NCBI GenBank assembly: GCA_001939145.1
Contig: LSRX01000834.1
Span: 229,803 to 293,802, forward strand
Source of the DNA: Symbiodinium microadriaticum
Lineage: Eukaryota; Sar; Dinophyceae; Suessiales; Symbiodiniaceae
Length of the DNA: 64,000 bases
Direction of reading: 5' to 3'
Of the stretch, positions 51,301-58,299 are shown in pieces. Position 1 is the stretch's first letter. Each line of letters starts with the position of its first letter. The notes beneath the pieces are model-generated. The model had not been told where the DNA came from. It did not search any database and saw only the letters and a program-made list of their open reading frames with translations. Position numbers and translations under genes: made by a program.

Positions 51301-52328
51301 GGGTCATGTTGCCGCTCTATACCTTCTTTGTGCTTCCGCTCAAGCTCAGAGGGAGCAGGGTTCATCCAAGAAGGACCTTCCCCAAGCTGTTCGCAATTGC
51401 AGATGTATGGAATCTGCTCCGTGCCCTTTTAACTGCAAGAGATTTGATAGCATATCTACGAAATCATCGTCGCAGACTACTCCGAAATCATCGAACGAGG
51501 ATATAGATAAAGTCATGGCAGCCCTGTCACGAATCGTATCTGTCAGACCCTGATCTATGCAGTGAAGTAGGCATCATCTACATGATCTCGCAAGAAATTC
51601 GGGTTTAGGGCTGCTTGGCATCAGGAGGGAGCGCGAGTTACGGCTGTGAAGAAGGCCGGCGTCCCTACCTCAGCCGTTTTGCGTTGAGGGTCTCCACCTC
51701 GACGAAGTGCCAAACTCCGAATAGCCTACCGTGGTTATCTAGAGGCTTTGCTTCAACACGAAACCCTAGATACATCTACTAAGTCAATCTAAGTTCTCAA
51801 TCGCGCTAGAGGCCTGAAATAGCAGGATTCTGTGCCTCGAAGGCCTTTCAACACATGCGTCCAAAAAAACAATGGAAAAGCCACGTAGGCCCTGAATCCT
51901 AACAAAAATTGTGGAACAGTCAGCAAGAGGGATTATCGGACTTACTAATTTAAGCCGATACCAAGTAGACTTAGCTAGTCAGTCGTCTTTGTCCATCCCA
52001 GTCCAAAACTTTACACCTTCAACTCCGAAACCCCACAACCCAAAAGCCCTATATACACCTTATAAGCCCCGAAACCACCCCAATCGCTTTAAAACTGAAA
52101 CCTAAACCCTATAAACCCTGAAGCCCTACAAACACTGTAGACAGAAGCAGCAATACGCGAGAAACCCTTATTCAAACCCCTAAACCCTAAAGCCCAAACC
52201 CCCAAACCCTAAACCCCTAAACCCTAAACTTTCATCCCAAACCCCCCTTTAAGAAAGACTGCCTGATCCATGAGGCCATGGCCGGAAAGTTGCGCCGCGT
52301 CTTGCGGCAGGACAGTGCCGGCCTCAGG
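41845..52328 (+). CDS. multi-exon gene model: G-patch protein, GPATCH4-like
   Basis: Joined exons give a G-patch: GKKILMKYGWSE + GQGLGRLKNGRTECIQA (43922 and 45482), where the join restores the Gly-rich core WSEGQGLGR. G-patches bind and activate DEAH helicases in splicing and ribosome biogenesis. Downstream, DEEQWDNWWADCFNSVA (48675) matches the WW..LFN block that follows the G-patch in GPATCH4 proteins, and HEAMAGKLRRVLRQ (52254) resembles their later GKLxRL segment. A Ser/Asp-rich patch with Lys (50961) fits a nucleolar protein. Introns hold B, F, H and I elements and opposed telomere-like tracts. Donors include GC (43977) and GA (52328). Start, stop and several small exons are not fixed. 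Confidence 0.65.
42039..42139. mobile_element. TIR element, family H
   Basis: TTAATTAAGGAATACGCC at the left and GGTATATTCCTTACTTAAAGG inside pair up; it ends GGGTATTGGGCTCTCTGGG as at 49898. Confidence 0.75.
42352..42712. repeat. (GA)n, (TA)n and (GATA)n microsatellites
   Basis: GA at 42352-42385, TA at 42485-42530, GATAGATAGACA at 42570-42660 and TA at 42693-42712. Confidence 0.95.
42720..43920. other. intronic; exon echo
   Basis: C-rich units at 42983-43015, TTTAGGG motifs near 43025 and 43625, and CCCTAAA at 43808-43825. GGGCTTTTGAGTCAGACATT at 43779-43798 echoes the start of the exon at 43922. A possible micro-exon MPSTPADMKALG near 42889 is not called. Confidence 0.5.
43922..43977 (+). 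CDS. G-patch exon 1 (GC donor)
   Basis: Acceptor CCGTGCTGGCAG, then AFESDIGKKILMKYGWSE plus one base of Gly. The donor is GAAG|GCGAGG, a GC-AG intron; using it the next exon supplies GA, giving WSEGQGLGR, the G-patch consensus. No GT nearby preserves this. The exon starts one base before a codon. C-rich sequence precedes it and a GGCTTTAGGG-type tract follows. The start of the exon is echoed at 43779. Confidence 0.75.
44384..44476. mobile_element. TIR element, family N
   Basis: AAATAGGGGTCTATGGTCCC at the left pairs with ACTCCCATAGACCTATTTTT at the right. Confidence 0.7.
45270..45449 (-). repeat. CCCTAAA array before an exon
   Basis: About 22 units, several CCCCTAAA, ending 33 bases before the acceptor at 45481. 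Confidence 0.95.
45482..45535 (+). CDS. G-patch exon 2
   Basis: Acceptor TCCTTTGGTCAG; the exon completes Gly and reads QGLGRLKNGRTECIQAT plus one base before G|GTTCAGGG. GQGLGR is the second half of the G-patch glycine core. A CCCTAAA array lies just upstream and a G-rich TTTAGGG-type tract begins exactly at the donor, so this exon, found by homology, shows the bracket pattern clearly. Confidence 0.8.
45537..45690 (+). repeat. G-rich TTTAGGG-type tract with poly-G/poly-T
   Basis: GGGTTTTTTTGGG, a poly-G run and degenerate GGGTTTAGGG units fill the intron start. Confidence 0.9.
45735..45825. mobile_element. family I element (5' part short)
   Basis: GGGTCCTTATAATAAGGGTCC and CCCTATTTTCGGAAACCCCC match the copies at 27714 and 55958; the left TIR is reduced. 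Confidence 0.75.
46069..46169. mobile_element. TIR element, family B
   Basis: GGGTCGTTTTCTAAATTAGGG to GACTTTAGCGAACTACCC with GCCGTACTATATTGGGGACC. Confidence 0.9.
46476..46493 (+). CDS. 18-nt micro-exon of the G-patch gene (predicted)
   Basis: ATCGCATAG acceptor, then two bases completing Ala, GKDTN and one base before G|GTATGC. It joins the preceding exon in phase (QAT-A-GKDTN-G), and the KDT.G pattern occurs just after the G-patch in GPATCH4-type proteins. Being only 18 nt, it rests on phase and motif. Low-GC sequence and a poly-G run flank it. Confidence 0.45.
46527..46541 (+). CDS. possible 15-nt micro-exon
   Basis: GGTTTCAG acceptor and A|GTTCTA donor; in phase after 46493 it reads G-PGAP. 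It is supported only by phase and a good acceptor. Confidence 0.25.
46553..46640. repeat. (TATC)n with an embedded CCCTAAA block
   Basis: CTATCTATCTTATCTATC, then three CCCTAAA units (46600-46622), then CTCTATCTATG: telomere-like units inside a tetranucleotide repeat. Confidence 0.85.
46740..46900. mobile_element. TIR element, family B, enlarged
   Basis: GGGTAGTTCTCTAAATCAGGG to CCCTCATTTAGAGAGCTACCC; an extra GGGATCTATAAGGGTATTTG segment lengthens the core to about 160 bp. Confidence 0.85.
47100..47175. mobile_element. TIR element, family M
   Basis: ATGGCCCAACACCTATTAATA and CTACATGCTTGTTGGGGTCC match 32363-32447. Confidence 0.6.
47265..47331 (+). CDS. candidate exon, charged
   Basis: AAATTGTCAG acceptor after a C-rich/A-rich lead. 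The phase-0 frame reads NQSAKPVSEAERREDKKGTD; a GC donor (AAAG|GCACCG) is the likeliest end. The basic/acidic peptide suits the linker after a G-patch. A second frame is also open (PERKACLGGREARG), so the call is uncertain. Confidence 0.4.
47896..47986 (+). CDS. candidate exon, basic helical
   Basis: GCCTATTGACCCCAG acceptor, 30 codons plus one base, donor G|GTTTTAGGGTTCAGGG. The peptide is IIVKESQKLSKLKVQQRPRH then HEAKIRGLSG, a Lys/Arg-rich helix. C-rich CCCTGAAACATAAACC units lie upstream and a TTTAGGG array starts at the donor. It lies between G-patch exons on the same strand; its phase does not meet the next exon, so alternative boundaries or a separate transcript are possible. Confidence 0.5.
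47987..48050 (+). repeat. TTTAGGG array at a donor
   Basis: GGGTTCAGGGTTTATGG then exact GGGTTTAGGG units. Confidence 0.95.
48085..48187. mobile_element. TIR element, family B
   Basis: GGGTAGTTCTCTAAACTAGGG to CTCTAATTTAGAGAAGTACCC. Confidence 0.9.
48456..48512. repeat. (GCTCCT/GCTCTT)n hexamer
   Basis: Nine hexamers that translate as Ser/Lys/Arg on the minus strand; not called coding. Confidence 0.85.
48675..48759 (+). CDS. exon with WW..CFN block, G-patch gene
   Basis: Acceptor CCCCAAACCCTAG (a telomere-like unit), then NPPTDEEQWDNWWADCFNSV continuing ATDLTSGP to a donor near A|GTGCTT. The WDNWWADCFN pattern corresponds to the HWW..LFN block that follows the G-patch in GPATCH4 family members. 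Third positions are G/C-rich. The start is phase 0. The donor is uncertain; GA and GC options occur from 48740. Confidence 0.65.
49226..49290. repeat. (TA)n/(GA)n microsatellite
   Basis: TA runs separated by CACA, then GAGAGAGAG. Confidence 0.95.
49601..49640. repeat. perfect 19-20-bp tandem duplication
   Basis: AAAAGTGCATGGGCGAAGCA occurs twice in direct succession. Confidence 0.95.
49691..49800 (-). repeat. CCCTAAA array
   Basis: CCCTAAACCCCTAAAACC and CCCTAAGCCC variants, ending just before the exon at 49815. Confidence 0.95.
49815..49883 (+). CDS. candidate exon, Lys/Ser/Ala-rich
   Basis: CTCTGCACCCGAG acceptor after a CCCTAAA array; the phase-0 frame reads AKSISVKAGAESPQKAGSTQ then GLP before TGA at 49884. 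The low-complexity Lys/Ser/Gly peptide resembles the tail of nucleolar G-patch proteins. A GC donor inside (GAAG|GCGGGG) could end it earlier. A family H element follows within 15 bases. Confidence 0.4.
49898..50000. mobile_element. TIR element, family H
   Basis: CTTAATTAAGGAATATATATG to GGGGGTATTGGGGCTCTCTGGG; the other clear copy is at 42039. Confidence 0.75.
50028..50340 (+). repeat. long degenerate TTTAGGG tract
   Basis: GGGTTTTTAGGG, GGGTTTAGGGG and TTATAGGG variants over 300 bp. Confidence 0.85.
50961..51110 (+). CDS. candidate exon, Ser/Asp-rich with Lys
   Basis: GTTCATTCATTCAG acceptor; the phase-0 frame reads PRNTHPMFKYCLPHGCLVST, then SMKASESSDSSDDDADKKAT and stops at TAG (about 51124). 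Alternating acidic/serine and lysine blocks are typical of nucleolar proteins. It probably splices out before the stop; GC and GA donors occur inside. A second frame is open for part of it (DVQVLFATWLPCLDLDEGK), so the boundary and frame need transcript data. Confidence 0.45.
51130..51560. other. no recognised exon
   Basis: Unique sequence; a 66-codon frame (51306-51506) is not supported by any motif. Confidence 0.4.
51563..51602 (+). CDS. possible micro-exon
   Basis: TGATCTATGCAG acceptor, a frame reading EVGIIYMISQEIR and donor CGG|GTTTAGGG. The peptide looks protein-like, and the donor is the start of a TTTAGGG unit. Confidence 0.35.
52155..52250 (-). repeat. CCCTAAA array before an exon
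   Basis: CCCCTAAACCCTAAAGCCC and further units, leading into CCCCCCTTTAAG. Confidence 0.95.
52254..52328 (+). CDS. exon, GKLRRV segment of the G-patch gene
   Basis: CCCCCCTTTAAG acceptor, 25 codons in phase 0 reading KDCLIHEAMAGKLRRVLRQD then SAGLR. The donor is best read as AGG|GATGTT (GA), since the frame stops at TGA four codons later. MAGKLRRVLRQ resembles the conserved GKLxRLexQ segment in GPATCH4-like proteins. A CCCTAAA array precedes it and GTTTAGGATTTAGGG follows. It may be the last conserved exon; no stop was fixed. Confidence 0.6.
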
Positions 52329-52333
52329 GATGT

Positions 52334-52400
52334 TCCTTGAGGTTTAGGATTTAGGGTTTATAGGGTTTAGGATTTAGGGTTTATAGGGTTTAGGGTTCAA
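52334..52400 (+). repeat. TTTAGGG tract after a donor
   Basis: GGTTTAGGATTTAGGGTTTA appears twice in tandem. Confidence 0.95.
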
Positions 52401-52494
52401 AGGACTCAATAATAAGATACTTTGGATGCGGATACTAGATATCTAGGTTAATATTTGGGAGAGTATATGATTGTTAGGTACTTGGACCCTTTGG
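52393..52494. mobile_element. family F-like element (diverged)
   Basis: AAAGGACTCAATAATAAG to AGGTACTTGGACCCTTTGGG; the right TIR is typical, the left is decayed. Confidence 0.55.
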
Positions 52495-53003
52495 GTTAAG
52501 GAGGGTTTCTGTCAGGGGTCCTTCGAGGGGCGTATAAAAAAACTTACCCCAGGGTTTCGGATGGCTTGTAGTCTAGGGGTTAGGGTCAAGGGGTTTTTAG
52601 GGATTTAGGGTTTAGGGTTCAGAAATTGCGATTTCTTTATTGGGGCTTACAAACTCGTTTGAAAATGTTCAATAAGGGCTCTGCATGGTTCTTGCGGGGT
52701 TGATTCTACCCGGATGCATTTGGAGCCAGTCTAACCACCGATACAGAGTATACCCTTCGGGCCAAGATGCCCCTAGCTTTTTTTCTTAATATGCCATACT
52801 CAACCCCAGTGCCTAAACTTTATATTGGGATCCTGAGGCGGTCCCCACAACCCGAAACCCCAATGCCCTAACGTGCTAAAGGCCAGAGCCCTAAAGCTTA
52901 AGAGTGTAGTTTAGGGCTTAGGGGTTTGAAGTAGTTCGGAACCCTAAACGCTGGACCTCTAAACCCTAAACCCTAATCCTAACTCCCACTTACCCACTTA
53001 CAG

Positions 53004-53072
53004 TAACCTGACAGTATCCTTCAACATGATCCCACTTCCAACGGCAGGAACATCCTTTTCTGGCCCTAAGCC
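53004..53072 (+). CDS. candidate exon
   Basis: A strong acceptor (ACTTACCCACTTACAG) after CCCTAAA units precedes an open frame NLTVSFNMIPLPTAGTSFSG ending at TGA inside C-rich repeats. LTVSFNMIP looks like a beta-strand. The 3' end is unclear, and C-rich rather than G-rich sequence follows. It may start the unrecognised gene ending at 57747. Confidence 0.3.
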
Positions 53073-53201
53073 CTGAACCAAAGCCTAAACCCGATAAGCC
53101 CTAAACCTCAAGCCAAAACATAAGCCCTACATCCCAAATAGAAAACAAAATAAATAAAAAAACAAATAATACATGTACATCCCTAAACCCTCAATCGTAA
53201 G

Positions 53202-53225
53202 CTGCTTTCGGTCTGCACCTCCGAG
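53202..53225 (+). CDS. 24-nt micro-exon (predicted)
   Basis: CCCTCAATCGTAAG acceptor, eight codons LLSVCTSE in phase 0, and donor GAG|GTAGGC. It is short but has good boundaries and a C-rich lead. Confidence 0.35.
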
Positions 53226-53291
53226 GTAGGCCAGCCATATAAGCCTTCCTCGAGGCCCCCCTGCTGGGGCTTCGTGGGGGCCACCGGGCGG

Positions 53292-53446
53292 CTCTAAGGG
53301 TCCTGTGTAGCTATAGGCTATATTGTAGAATGTAGGGTTTAGGGTTTAGGGTTCAGGGTTTCTATATGATACAGGGAAGGAGCTAGTACTATAATTTGGG
53401 AAGGTATCCTCGTATCCCCCATACCAGTACCTCGGACCCTTTGGGA
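53292..53446. mobile_element. family F element with an internal TTTAGGG expansion
   Basis: CTCTAAGGGTCCTGTGTAGC to TACCTCGGACCCTTTGGGAT. Where other copies have TGTAGGGTTTCTATAT, this one has TGTAGGGTTT followed by about 21 extra bases of TTTAGGG/TTCAGGG repeat (53341-53361) before TCTATAT. Confidence 0.85.
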
Positions 53447-53980
53447 TAGTACTCCTGATAGCCGCTGCATACACCCAATTCTAGTTATCAAGGTCATTAT
53501 AAAAATTAGTCACCTAGAAATTTGAAGCACTCTGCCGCCGTAGAGTCCTCGAACGTCGTACGGCTCAGGGCTTAAGGATTTTTAAGTGTCAACCCACAGC
53601 ACGTTGAGTGCTTCATGGTTTTAGTGTTCAGGCTGGGACATTAGGGTGTAGAGCTTTGGGGTTAGGGCCTTGGTCTGTTCATCTGACAGACAAGGCCAAT
53701 ACTAAAGCCCCAAGAACCCTACCAGTAGTAGGTACCTGGAGGTTTAGGGAAAAGCTCGAAGGGCAAAGCAACAAACCTTCCTACGAACACTTATCGGCAA
53801 ACACAAACTCATCCCTGAGTTTGTTGCCTTCAATCCCGGAGCAAATGTCGATCCGTACTAAACCCACTTTGAAACAGCTTTCTGGACAGCATCTTAAAGT
53901 CAAGTTCTCCAAAAGCCCCAAGCCCTGCGAAAACCAAAACCCAAAATGAGGCCCTTAACGAAGCCCTTAACCTAAATTCG

Positions 53981-54227
53981 CCCACGACGACGACTACTAC
54001 TATTACTACGACGACGACGACGACTACTACTCCTACTCCTACTCCTACTCCGCCTCCGATTCCGACTCCTACTCCTACTCCTACTCCTACTCCTACTCCT
54101 ACTCCTACTCCTACTCCTACCCCTACCCCTACTCCTACTCCTACTCCTACTCCTACTCCTACTCCTACTCCTACTCCTACTCCTACTACTCCTACTACTC
54201 CTACTACTCCTACTACTCCTACTGCTC

Positions 54228-54259
<32 letters not shown>

Positions 54260-54260
54260 G

Positions 54261-54300
<40 letters not shown>

Positions 54301-54345
54301 GACGACTACTAGTGCTACGACTCCTACTTTCTACTATTACTTCCG
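53981..54345. repeat. (CTACTC)n/(CTA)n satellite
   Basis: TCCTAC hexamers and TAC triplets; the 125-residue Ser/Arg frame on the minus strand is repeat translation. Confidence 0.9.
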
Positions 54346-54440
54346 CCATGTCGAACCCGAAAGCAATGAACCAGCCCCAACCCTCGAAGCCCTAAACCCC
54401 TAACACGGAAGCCCTCGAGCTTTCAACCCCAAAGCCTCTT

Positions 54441-54608
54441 AAAGGCCCTAAACCCTAAACTTAGGGTTTAGGGTTTAGGAATCCCAAAGCCCAAAGCCCT
54501 AAACTTAGGGTTTAGGGTTTAGGAACCCCCAGCCCTAAGCCCTAAACTTGGGGTTTAGGGCAAAGGGCCTAGGAACCCCAAAGCCCCAAACCCTCAACCC
54601 TAAACCCT
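54441..54608. repeat. three tandem copies of an inverted telomere-like palindrome
   Basis: Each copy reads CCCTAAAC then TTAGGG or TTGGGGTTTAGGG then TAGGAACCCC, with centres at about 54460, 54503 and 54547. Confidence 0.9.
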
Positions 54609-54617
54609 TCCCTTCAG

Positions 54618-54688
54618 AAGCGCAGGGAGTGATCCTCAGCCTTTCGTTTAGCCCAGAATCAAAAGCCCCTGGAGCGGCTGGAGCCGAA
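54618..54688 (+). CDS. exon, strand-like FSPE motif
   Basis: Acceptor CCCTTCCCTTCAG after CCCTAAA units; after two bases the frame reads AQGVILSLSFSPESKAPGAA then GAE at donor GAA|GTCTAAG. ILSLSFSPESK resembles a WD40 strand, so this could be another propeller gene or the C-terminal part of the G-patch region's neighbour. A long TTTAGGG tract begins 24 bases later. A second open frame (NQKPLERLEPKSKM) overlaps its end. Confidence 0.45.
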
Positions 54689-54711
54689 GTCTAAGATGGT
54701 TCCTGGGCTGA

Positions 54712-55005
54712 TAGGGCTTAAGGGTTTTAGGGTTTGGGCTTAAGGGTTTAAGGGTTTCGGGTTTTAGGGTTTAAGGGCTTTAGGGTTTGGGCTTAAGGGT
54801 TTAAGGGTTTCGGGTTTTAGGGTTTAGGGGTTTAGGGTTTAAGGGTTCAGGGTTTGGGGTTTAGGGTTTAGGGCCTAGGACTGATAGGGTTACGGGTGTA
54901 GGGTTTTTCGGTTTAGGGTTTAGGGCTGATAGGGTTTCGGCTTTAGAGCTGATAGGGCTGATAGGGTTTAGGTGTTTAAGGTTGATAGGGTTTAGGGTTT
55001 AGGGG
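54712..55005 (+). repeat. TTTAGGG tract with a 67-bp higher-order repeat
   Basis: GGGCTTAAGGGTTTAAGGG followed by TTTCGGGTTTTAGGG occurs twice in tandem, then GGGCTGATAGGG units. Confidence 0.9.
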
Positions 55006-55151
55006 CTCATGGCTGTATTGTTGTTTAAGGCTTGTCCGGCGTTTATAGTTGAGCAGGCTTAAAAACGCTTGTGAACTTTTCACAGTTGTTCCACTATTTA
55101 GGGCTTTGTGGTTTTTGGGGGTTTCGGGCTCCAAGTCTGGCTTGTGCATGT

Positions 55152-55257
55152 GGGTTGTTTTCTAAATTGCGGTCCCTTTTTTTGGGTCCCCAGTGTAGTA
55201 CGGCACTCTTATAAAAAAAGGGATCCTCAAAGGGACCCTAGGTTTGAGGAACTACCC
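55152..55257. mobile_element. TIR element, family B
   Basis: GGGTTGTTTTCTAAATTGCGG to CCCTAGGTTTGAGGAACTACCC. Confidence 0.85.
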
Positions 55258-55852
55258 ATGTTAGGATTTGGGGTCTAGGGATCGACCCACGAAACAGCGG
55301 AATTCTTTCATTCGAGTACGAGGCGTTTAGATTCGTTTCGGGGGTCAGAGTTCTAGGCTTCAGCGTTTAGATAGGCTTGCGGGGATAGGCGTGAGGCTTA
55401 GGAGTTTTGAGGTTTTGCCTGGAACTCTTCGAAGAAATGTTGCCGTTGCAGTTGTGTAGAGCAGGGGCCAGTCGGCCAGCAGTCCCGTAGTCATCCCTAA
55501 ACCCTAAACCTGGGATACTGCCCCCCCACTCAGTAACAGTTGAGTAATATCCGTAAAATGGATATGTAATCATTCGCCCTATTATAGACTGTGATTGTAT
55601 GGGGCCAGTACCCAACCTAAACCCTAAATGCTGCGTCGATCTGGTGGCCTTCTAAAGCCGTTCATTCAAATTTTACAGCTCTTAAGCCCTAAAGCCCACT
55701 AAGCACCTGATCCCCAAAGCCGTGAATCCGCCAACTTTAGTAGGTACTAAAACCCTAAACCCCCTAAGCCCTAAACCCTAAACCCCCTGAACCCTAAACC
55801 CTAAAACCACGAAGCCCTGGAACCCAAAGAAGATAAAGCGGGAACTTCGCAG

Positions 55853-55905
55853 CTTCAGAGCTCATGTGCCCTGGCGGACTTCATCCGGAACGCCATTTTC
55901 CAATG
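55853..55905 (+). CDS. candidate exon
   Basis: Acceptor GCGGGAACTTCGCAG, then LQSSCALADFIRNAIFQ plus two bases before G|GTGGGC. Third positions are strongly C/G. A CCCTAAA array (55757-55805) precedes and GTTAGGGTTTAGGG follows within ten bases. An upstream acceptor (CCCAAAG) would give another open frame with RELRSFRAHVPW. The product is not recognised. Confidence 0.45.
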
Positions 55906-55957
55906 GTGGGCGAGTTAGGGTTTAGGGTTTAGGGTTGCACTGAAGAATTGATACTTG

Positions 55958-56072
55958 GGACTTTCCGAAACTTGGGGTGCCTTATTTTTTGGGGTCCTCA
56001 TAGTAGGGATCCTACTACTGTACTTAGGGTACTAATTATTATAGGGTCCCCTATTTCGGAAACCCCCCCACT
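55958..56072. mobile_element. TIR element, family I
   Basis: GGGACTTTCCGAAACTTGGGG pairs with CCCTATTTCGGAAACCCCCC. Confidence 0.85.
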
Positions 56073-56380
56073 TTTAGCAGCATCACGGAAGGGTATATTA
56101 GTATATTGACTATGATGATGCCGATGTGAGTCGGTCTAGATTGTCTAGATGTCCACATGCTACCGGCCTAGCCTAAAACTCCTAGGTAGTATTAGGGAGA
56201 CCCCTGAAAGGGGACCCTTCTGAACCCTACTTGTAGCTCTCGTAAAGGGGACCTTATTGAAAGGGTCCATATCCCCCAGGTCCCCTTAATCCTAAACTCC
56301 CAAAGACTACACCGAGATGCCTCGGAGAACCAACCCTCTAAGATCCCTGCCGGAACACCACGCACCTCTGGAAACCTACG

Positions 56381-56491
56381 CCTAAAAGGGTCCATGTACC
56401 CAAATAGTATATACTTTGGCCTTAAAGTAGTCCCTATTTGGGTACTTTGGGGCCAATGTATATACTATATGAGTACATGGACCCGTAGGGT
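56381..56491. mobile_element. TIR element, family D (inverse orientation)
   Basis: AAAGGGTCCATGTACCCAAA to GAGTACATGGACCCGTAGGG; the core GGGGCCAATGTATATAC is in inverse order relative to 59213. Confidence 0.9.
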
Positions 56492-56594
56492 AAGCCCAAA
56501 CTCCCAATCGGGCCGTAAACCCCCGAAGACAAACCTTCAGGCCTGCAGACTATAGACCGTTAGAAGAACCTTAAGCCATGCGTGCCAAAACAAC

Positions 56595-56690
56595 TCTAAA
56601 CCCTAAACGCAAAACCCTAAACCCTAAACCCCTAAATCCCTAAACCCCTAAACCCCAAAACCCTAAACCCTAAACCCTGAACCCAAATTT
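56595..56690 (-). repeat. CCCTAAA array
   Basis: Twelve or more units. Confidence 0.95.
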
Positions 56691-57227
56691 CCTGAACGCC
56701 AGATCCTGTCTGCTCTGGCTCGTCCCCATTCGCCCTTTCCTGGGGCTCTTGCGTTTCACCGTCTGGCAGCCTCAATGATTGAATGGCTCATTACAGTGCT
56801 TGTGGTTTCTTTTAGGGTTTGGCAATAGTAAGTTGTTATATGCGAGGGCTTTAGTTGCGGGGGCTCGTAGAGTTCAGGCTTTGGGGCATTGTCTGAAGTT
56901 GTGGATTGAGGGTTCAACACACTACACACCGCACGAAGAGTCATCAGGAAGCATATTGTTCCTGCTGCCTTAGGTTAGGATAGCAACGGGCTTTATCCAG
57001 CGATTGACCCCGGCGTTTAGCCAGCCCTGCCCAAGACCTGTTCAACTTCATGACTGTGGCGACTGTGGCTTTCCTCGTCTTTGTAAGCCCTACACATAGC
57101 CCTTGAGCTAGTTACAGATCAAGCTGGAAAGCACCTCATTACCGTACACCGGAACTTGTAAGTGGCCCTAAAGCATAAACTTGCCGTACACTACCCTAAA
57201 CCCTAAACCCTATATACACTACACAAG

Positions 57228-57275
57228 AACTGCGATGCTGGCATTGGGGCCGCCAGAGACAGCCGTCAGCCTCCC
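57228..57275 (+). CDS. exon with canonical GTAAGT donor
   Basis: CTACACAAG acceptor after CCCTAAA units; 48 bases to CCC|GTAAGT. All three frames are open; the one with one leading base reads TAMLALGPPETAVSLP and has the most protein-like codons. The canonical donor makes it one of the firmer exons here, but the frame is not decided. Confidence 0.5.
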
Positions 57276-57509
57276 GTAAGTGTGACCTCTCTGACGGGGG
57301 ACACTGGGAGGGCCGGAAGGCCAGACGAGGGATGCGTGGCGAGCTTCCTCAACATTATGGGACCTGCATGATTAGCATAGAGTTTAAGGTTTCGGATTTT
57401 TCAATATGGTTTTGGGGTACGTTGGCATTTGCTCTTGCATGGGGATAGCGTGTTTTGGGCATGCTACCCTTAAGCCTGGACCCTAAACCCTAAACCCTGG
57501 GACACCTAG

Positions 57510-57534
57510 AGGCTCCAGCCGTCGACTCATCCTG
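57510..57534 (+). CDS. 25-nt micro-exon (predicted)
   Basis: CCCTAAACCCTGGGACACCTAG acts as lead and acceptor; the donor is CTG|GTAAGG. It is supported by splice signals only. Confidence 0.35.
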
Positions 57535-57599
57535 GTAAGGACTTCTACTGTATCTGCAGTTGGAAAAGGGCCCATAAAACACAAAACAACTAAACTCTG

Positions 57600-57690
57600 G
57601 ACCCTGAACCCTATAAACCCTATAAACCCTATAAACCCTATAAGCCCTCTAAACCCTGACCCTAACCCTGGACCCTAAACCCAAACCCCC
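57600..57690 (-). repeat. CCCTATAAA/CCCTAAA array
   Basis: CCCTATAAA occurs four times in a row, then CCCTAAA variants up to the terminal exon. Confidence 0.95.
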
Positions 57691-57695
57691 TTAAG

Positions 57696-57747
57696 GATCG
57701 AAGATCTGACCGAGGAGACCTTGGAGTTTCTCAAGCCGAAGATATGA
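57696..57747 (+). CDS. terminal exon, acidic
   Basis: Acceptor AACCCCCTTAAG directly after a CCCTAAA array; the frame reads IEDLTEETLEFLKPKI and TGA (57745-57747). It starts with G and has G/C third positions. The acidic helix is C-terminal. It closes an unrecognised plus-strand gene that may include 54618, 55853, 57228 and 57510. A family B pair follows 18 bases after the stop. Confidence 0.6.
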
Positions 57748-57764
57748 GCCCTAAACCACCCTTT

Positions 57765-57952
57765 GGGTAGTTTCTCTACATTAGGGTCCCTTTTGGCGGT
57801 TCCTTAAAGGGATCCATAAGGGTTTCTAGAAGGGCACTTTAAGGGTTAAGTTGGGCAGTTCTCTAAACTAGGCCCCCCTTTTAGGGCTCCTTTTATAAGG
57901 GTGCCGTACTATATTGGGGACCTAAACAGGGACCCTCATTTAGAAAACTACC
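57765..57952. mobile_element. two abutting family B elements
   Basis: A truncated copy (GGGTAGTTTCTCTACATTAGG, 57765-57855) is followed by a complete one (GGGCAGTTCTCTAAACTAGG to TTTAGAAAACTACCC). Confidence 0.85.
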
Positions 57953-58049
57953 CATTCTTTTTGAAGAGCCCTAGGACTCCAAACCCTGGTGGAAGCATCA
58001 AGATCATAGTGTTACCCCCTTTAAAGTCAACATATATATCACATGGTGA

Positions 58050-58178
58050 AATACTCTCTCTCTCTCTATATATATATGTGTGTGTGTGTATGCATGCATG
58101 CATGCATGCATGTATGTATGTATGTATGTATGTATGTATGTATGTATTGATGTATGTATGTATGTATGTATGTACGTA

Positions 58179-58232
<54 letters not shown>

Positions 58233-58290
58233 ATGTATATGTACACACACATATATATATATATTAATATATTTATTCATTTATTTATTT
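58050..58290. repeat. complex microsatellite (CT)(TA)(TG)(TGCA)(TGTA)(TA)
   Basis: Adjoining CT, TA, TG, GCAT, GTAT and TA tracts; His/Tyr/Cys-rich frames on both strands are artefacts. Confidence 0.95.
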
Positions 58291-58299
58291 GTTTATGTA

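Noticed and set aside
53972-54349. 125-residue Ser/Arg protein on the minus strand, resembling an SR domain
   Set aside because: Perfect TCCTAC/TAC satellite with no flanking domain.
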